Shown piece by piece: positions 35,057 through 38,928 of a stretch of 38,928 nt of DNA. The DNA is from Rhodocyclales bacterium (GTDB taxonomy: Bacteria > Pseudomonadota > Gammaproteobacteria > Burkholderiales > Rhodocyclaceae). Numbering within the stretch: the first letter of the stretch is position 1; every line of letters starts with the position of its first letter. Position numbers and translations under genes: made by a program. The notes below the pieces were generated by a model. It made no database searches. It had not been told where the DNA came from and saw nothing but the letters and a program-made list of their open reading frames with translations. The stretch covers positions 1-38,928 of the forward strand of contig JACRIY010000126.1 in NCBI GenBank assembly GCA_016235805.1. Direction: 5' to 3'.

Positions 35057-35950
35057 ATGGCGCAAAGCAGGGTAGTCATCTGCGGAGTCGGGCTGATCGG
35101 CGGTTCGTTCGCGCTCGCCCTCAAAAAGTCGGCGCTGGCGCTACGGCGAGACCTGCAGGTCGTCGGCATGGGACGCACGCGCGCGCCGCTGGAGCAGGCG
35201 CTGCGGCTGGGCGTGATCGATACCATTGCGACCGACTGGACGTCCGCCCTGGATGGTGCCGACCTGGTTCTGCTCGGCATGCCGGTGGGGCAGATGCCGG
35301 CGGTGATGAGCGCCCTGGCGCCGCACCTGCAAGCCCACACCATCGTCACCGACGGCGGCAGCACCAAGTCCGACGTGGTTGCCGCGGCTCGTGCAGCATT
35401 CGGTGACCGGATCAGGCAATTCATTCCCGGTCATCCAATCGCCGGTGCGGAAAAAAGCGGCGTCGCGGCGGCCCAGTCCGATCTCTATGTTGGCAAGCGC
35501 GTGGTGCTGACGCCGCTGCCCGAGAACTCGGGCGCAGGCGTGCAGGCCGTGCGCGCGGTGTGGGAGCTTTGCGGTGCAAAAGTGTCGCAACTCGCCGCCG
35601 ACGAGCACGACCGTGTCTTTGCCGCAGTCAGTCATTTGCCGCATCTGCTGGCCTATGCCCTGGTACATGATTTCGCGCAACGTCCCAACTCGGACCAGCT
35701 GTTCGGTTTCGCCGCCGGCGGCTTTCGCGATTTCACGCGCATCGCCAGCAGCCACCCGGAAATGTGGCGCGACATCTGCGTCGCCAACCGCCATGCGCTG
35801 CTGGCCGAACTCGACGCCTACATGATCGAACTGATGCGCACCCGAGTGATGCTCGCCGGAGCCGACGCGCTAGGCCTCGAAGCAATGTTCAGCACCGCCC
35901 GCGAGCGGCGCGACGCCTGGCTGGACTCCCTGTTGCCGCCTGGCGAATGA
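35057..35950 (+). CDS. tyrA: prephenate dehydrogenase
   Basis: A 297-residue NAD(P)-dependent enzyme. The Rossmann loop GVGLIGGS is at 10-17; further marks are [10 protein letters not shown], the active-site region [15 protein letters not shown], and [11 protein letters not shown]. It makes 4-hydroxyphenylpyruvate for tyrosine. The dispersed repeat (35125-35148) is read as residues 23-31 (KSALALRRD). It sits between helix one and strand two, where relatives seem to be a few residues shorter. The gene overlaps the aroA-cmk start. Confidence 0.93.
   Translation: MAQSRVVICGVGLIGGSFALALKKSALALRRDLQVVGMGRTRAPLEQALRLGVIDTIATDWTSALDGADLVLLGMPVGQMPAVMSALAPHLQAHTIVTDGGSTKSDVVAAARAAFGDRIRQFIPGHPIAGAEKSGVAAAQSDLYVGKRVVLTPLPENSGAGVQAVRAVWELCGAKVSQLAADEHDRVFAAVSHLPHLLAYALVHDFAQRPNSDQLFGFAAGGFRDFTRIASSHPEMWRDICVANRHALLAELDAYMIELMRTRVMLAGADALGLEAMFSTARERRDAWLDSLLPPGE
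35125..35148 (+). repeat. dispersed 24-base element, copy 6
   Basis: Core exact, spacer CGCT (the same as copy 4), ACGGCG exact. It lies inside tyrA and is read as KSALALRRD. Confidence 0.82.
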
Positions 35951-37884
35951 TGGAAGCCCTGACACTTCCCCCGTTGCGCGGGGCCGCCGGCACCGTGCGT
36001 CTGCCCGGCTCGAAGAGCATTTCCAACCGGATGCTGCTGCTCGCGGCGCTGGCGCAGGGCACGACCGAAATTCGCGACCTGCTGGCTTCCGATGACACGC
36101 AGGTAATGCTGGAAGCGCTGCGAAGAGTCGGCGTTGGCATCACGGCGCTGGGCGGCAACGCCTGGCGCGTGGAAGGCAGCGGCGGCGTGTTTCCGGTCAA
36201 GGATGCCGACCTCTTCATGGGCAATGCCGGCACCGCGATCCGGCCGCTGACGGCCGCGCTGGCGCTGTCGGGCGGCAGTTATCGTTTGTCCGGGGTGCCG
36301 CGCATGCACGAGCGGCCGATCGGCGACCTGGTCGACGGACTTCGGCAGATCGGCGCCGACCTGCGCTATGCCGGCAACACCGGCTTTCCGCCGCTGAGCA
36401 TCCATCCCGCGACGGTAAATCTGAGCGCGCCGATCCGCCTGCGCGGCGACGTTTCCTCGCAGTTCCTGACCGCGCTGTTGATGGCCCTGCCCTTGACGGG
36501 GCAGCGAGCCGTGATCGAGATGACGACCGAACTGATCTCCAAGCCTTACATCGAGATCACGCTGAACCTCATGGCGCGGTTCGGCGTCAAGGTCGAGCGC
36601 GAGGGCTGGCAGCGTTTTACGATCGCGGCAGGGCAAAGCTATTGCAGCCCTGGCATCCTGCATGTGGAAGGCGACGCGTCTTCGGCATCGTATTTCCTCG
36701 CGGCGGGCGCCATCGGTGGTGGTCCGGTTCGCGTCGAAGGCATAGGCAGGGACTCGATACAGGGCGACATCCGCTTCGCCGACGAACTGGAGAAACTCGG
36801 CGCCACGATCACCTGGGGCGACACCTGGATCGAAGCGGCGGCGCCTCGCGGCAAACTCAAGGCCTTCGACCTCGACCTCAATCACATTCCAGACGCAGCG
36901 ATGACGCTGGCCGTCGCCGCACTGTTCGCCGATGGTTCCTGCCGCCTGCGCAACATCGCCTCGTGGCGAGTCAAGGAAACCGATCGCATCGCGGCGATGG
37001 CGACCGAGTTGAGGAAGCTGGGGGCGACGGTGGAAGAGGGGGCTGATTTCATCGCCGTGTCGCCAGCGCCGACTTTTGTAGCGGGCGCCGCCATCGACAC
37101 CTACGACGACCACCGCATGGCGATGTGTTTTTCGCTGGCGGCGCTGGGTGGCGTGGCGGTCACCATCAACGATCCCCAGTGTGTTAACAAGACCTTTCCC
37201 GGCTATTTTGAAGCCTTCGCCGAAATTACGGCGCCGGTGATCGCCATTGACGGGCCGTCCGCATCCGGCAAGGGCACCGTGGCCGAGCGCGTTGCCGCGG
37301 CACTGGGATACCACTACCTTGACAGCGGTTCACTGTACCGGTTGACGGCTCTGGCGGCACTGCGCGCCGGTGTCGCGCTGGGCGACGAAGCCGGAGTGGC
37401 GGCGCTTGCGGCCGGCCTTCCGGCTACCTTCGAAGGTGGCCGCATCCTGCTCGCCGGCGACGACGTGACCGACGCCATCCGGTCCGAGGAAATCTCGGTC
37501 GGCGCCTCGAAAGTCGCCGCCCTGCCGGCCGTGCGCAGCGCGTTGCTGGCCCGCCAACGGGCCTACCGGCGCTTCCCCGGACTGGTCGCCGATGGCCGCG
37601 ACATGGGCTCGGTGGTCTTCCCGGACGCCGTCGCCAAGACCTTTCTCACCGCATCGGCCGAAATTCGTGCGGAAAGGCGATATAAACAGTTGATCGCAAA
37701 GGGGATGCCTGCTAACATGCACGCCCTTTTGCAGGATTTGCGGGAAAGGGATGCACGCGACGCCCAGCGCAGCGTGGCCCCGCTCCAGCAATGCGTCGAT
37801 GCCGATCGGGTAGATACCACCGCAATGGACATCGAAGCTGCAGTTGCTGCCGTCATGACCGTGGTCAGGCGCCAGGGATTGTGA
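35947..37884 (+). CDS. aroA-cmk: fused EPSP synthase / cytidylate kinase
   Basis: One open frame of 645 residues. Residues 1 to about 428 are EPSP synthase (AroA), with [22 protein letters not shown], the RMHERPI loop, and [10 protein letters not shown]. From about 430, [16 protein letters not shown] begins a complete cytidylate kinase (Cmk), with [24 protein letters not shown] and the RRYKQL segment. There is no stop and little linker between them. AroA makes 5-enolpyruvylshikimate-3-phosphate and Cmk phosphorylates CMP/dCMP. In most bacteria these are separate adjacent genes; such fusions occur in some betaproteobacteria. The ATG at 35947 overlaps the tyrA stop; 35950 is an alternative. Two copies of the dispersed repeat lie inside (36124 and 37053). 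Confidence 0.93.
   Translation: MMEALTLPPLRGAAGTVRLPGSKSISNRMLLLAALAQGTTEIRDLLASDDTQVMLEALRRVGVGITALGGNAWRVEGSGGVFPVKDADLFMGNAGTAIRPLTAALALSGGSYRLSGVPRMHERPIGDLVDGLRQIGADLRYAGNTGFPPLSIHPATVNLSAPIRLRGDVSSQFLTALLMALPLTGQRAVIEMTTELISKPYIEITLNLMARFGVKVEREGWQRFTIAAGQSYCSPGILHVEGDASSASYFLAAGAIGGGPVRVEGIGRDSIQGDIRFADELEKLGATITWGDTWIEAAAPRGKLKAFDLDLNHIPDAAMTLAVAALFADGSCRLRNIASWRVKETDRIAAMATELRKLGATVEEGADFIAVSPAPTFVAGAAIDTYDDHRMAMCFSLAALGGVAVTINDPQCVNKTFPGYFEAFAEITAPVIAIDGPSASGKGTVAERVAAALGYHYLDSGSLYRLTALAALRAGVALGDEAGVAALAAGLPATFEGGRILLAGDDVTDAIRSEEISVGASKVAALPAVRSALLARQRAYRRFPGLVADGRDMGSVVFPDAVAKTFLTASAEIRAERRYKQLIAKGMPANMHALLQDLRERDARDAQRSVAPLQQCVDADRVDTTAMDIEAAVAAVMTVVRRQGL
36124..36147 (+). repeat. 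dispersed 24-base element, copy 7 (diverged)
   Basis: Core 12 of 14 (AGAGTCGGCGTTGG), four bases, ACGGCG exact. It lies inside the AroA part and is read as RVGVGITA. It could be a chance match. Confidence 0.45.
37053..37076 (-). repeat. dispersed 24-base element, copy 8 (reverse strand)
   Basis: On the reverse strand the core is exact, followed by CGAC and ACGGCG exact. It lies antisense inside the AroA part, where the forward frame reads VSPAPTF. Confidence 0.82.
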
Positions 37885-38010
37885 TCCGGCACCAGGTTCA
37901 TGCTGTACGAGTAAAGTAGCAAAGGTGTCGCGGCGGCCGCCCGGTCGTTGCGGCAGACATCAACCAACCCGTCACCCCGGTGACAAACATCCAGTAAGGT
38001 CCCCCACTCA

Positions 38011-38928
38011 ATGTCTACTGCAGCTATTGCCGAAGCTTCGCCCATGGAGAGTTTTGCCGCACTGTTCGAGGAAAGCCTCCAGCGCCAGGAAATGCGTGCC
38101 GGTGAAGTCATCACGGCCGAAATCGTTCGCATCGACCAGAACTTCGTGGTCGTGAACGCCGGACTCAAGTCCGAATCGATGATTCCCGTCGAGGAATTCC
38201 ACAATGAACGCGGCGAACTCGAAGCCAAGCCGGGCGATTTCGTCCTGGTCGCGATCGAGATGCTCGAAGACGGCTACGGCGCGACGCGCTTGAGCCGCGA
38301 GAAGGCCAAGCGCATCGCCGCCTGGAACGATCTCGACAAGGCCATGACCGACGGCGCCCTGATAAAGGGACTGGTCACCGGCAAGGTCAAGGGCGGCCTG
38401 ACCGTCATGGTCAATGGCATTCGCGCCTTCCTGCCGGGTTCGCTGGTCGATACGCGTCCGGTCAAGGACACGACGCCCTTCGAAGGCAAGGAATACGAAT
38501 TCAAGGTCATCAAGCTCGACCGCAAGCGCAACAACGTGGTCGTGTCCCGTCGTGCCGTGCTCGAGGCCAGCATGGGCGAAGAGCGCCAGAAGCTGCTGGA
38601 GAACCTGCAGGAAGGCACCGTCATCAAGGGCATCGTCAAGAACATCACCGATTACGGCGCATTCGTCGACCTCGGCGGCATCGATGGCCTGCTGCACATC
38701 ACCGACCTGGCCTGGCGTCGCGTGCGTCACCCAAGCGAAGTGCTCAATGTCGGCGACGAAGTCACCGCCAAGGTGCTCAAGTTCGACCAGGAAAAGAACC
38801 GCGTCAGCCTCGGCATGAAGCAGTTGGGCGAAGATCCGTGGGTGGGAATCGCCCGCCGTTATCCGCAGGGCACGCGTTTGTTCGGCAAGGTCACCAACCT
38901 GACCGACTACGGCTCGTTCGTCGAGATC
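38011..38928 (+). CDS. rpsA: 30S ribosomal protein S1, N-terminal part (3' end outside window)
   Basis: The frame is open from ATG 38011 to the window edge, giving 306 residues; the family is usually about 560. The start [23 protein letters not shown] is followed by successive S1 RNA-binding repeats, including [20 protein letters not shown] and, at the edge, the next repeat ([20 protein letters not shown]). S1 brings mRNA to the 30S subunit. The 126-base spacer after aroA-cmk is a probable leader; no firm promoter is visible. The ribosome site is weak (AAGG), as is common for rpsA. Confidence 0.97.
   Translation, partial: MSTAAIAEASPMESFAALFEESLQRQEMRAGEVITAEIVRIDQNFVVVNAGLKSESMIPVEEFHNERGELEAKPGDFVLVAIEMLEDGYGATRLSREKAKRIAAWNDLDKAMTDGALIKGLVTGKVKGGLTVMVNGIRAFLPGSLVDTRPVKDTTPFEGKEYEFKVIKLDRKRNNVVVSRRAVLEASMGEERQKLLENLQEGTVIKGIVKNITDYGAFVDLGGIDGLLHITDLAWRRVRHPSEVLNVGDEVTAKVLKFDQEKNRVSLGMKQLGEDPWVGIARRYPQGTRLFGKVTNLTDYGSFVEI

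Overview
The window looks like a GC-rich betaproteobacterial chromosome, probably Rhodocyclales or a close relative. The reasons are the gyrA-serC-serA-pheA-hisC-tyrA-aroA/cmk-rpsA order, the tmRNA tag ANDERFALAA, the ubiG/gph/ompA cluster, and a Ralstonia-type hydrogen-sensing hox cluster. The genus is inference. No insertion sequence, integrase, CRISPR array or rRNA is visible, and no gene-free stretch exceeds 300 bases.

Positions 1-4857 hold the tail of hypX/hoxX, hoxA, hoxB and hoxC, all joined by ATGA overlaps: a CO-ligand maturation enzyme, the NtrC-type hydrogenase regulator, and the two subunits of the H2-sensing regulatory hydrogenase. The expected next gene, the kinase hoxJ, lies about 6.5 kb away (11338-12732), coupled to a hupK/hoxV-like maturation gene (12729-13697). 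Between the two halves sit a large reverse-strand PhnD-PAS-GGDEF-EAL-CZB cyclic-di-GMP protein, a tight trio (TVP38-family membrane protein, ATP-grasp enzyme, YHS lipoprotein) and a duplicated PGDYG-like protein.

Positions 13692-21211 hold a reverse-strand FAD-dependent oxidoreductase, a forward diguanylate cyclase, and a six-gene reverse-strand probable operon (CBS protein, DUF465, metY, alpha/beta hydrolase, DUF2189, yhhN). Positions 21368-23583 hold a NarL-type two-component system whose kinase has a degenerate receiver at its N terminus. A tRNA-Thr(TGT) and a tmRNA then converge, each with its own hairpin terminator.

Positions 24231-27827 (reverse strand) hold gph, ubiG, an ompA-family gene and an MtaD-like deaminase. 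From 27930 to the right edge the forward strand carries gyrA, serine biosynthesis (serC, serA), the aromatic/histidine block (pheA, hisC, tyrA, a fused aroA-cmk) and the start of rpsA.

The most unexpected signal is a dispersed 24-base element: AAAGTCGGCGCTGG, four variable bases, then ACGGCG or ACGGCA. Six copies have the 14-base core exactly and two more have one or two mismatches. They lie on both strands, mostly inside unrelated genes and in different reading frames, so protein homology does not explain them.
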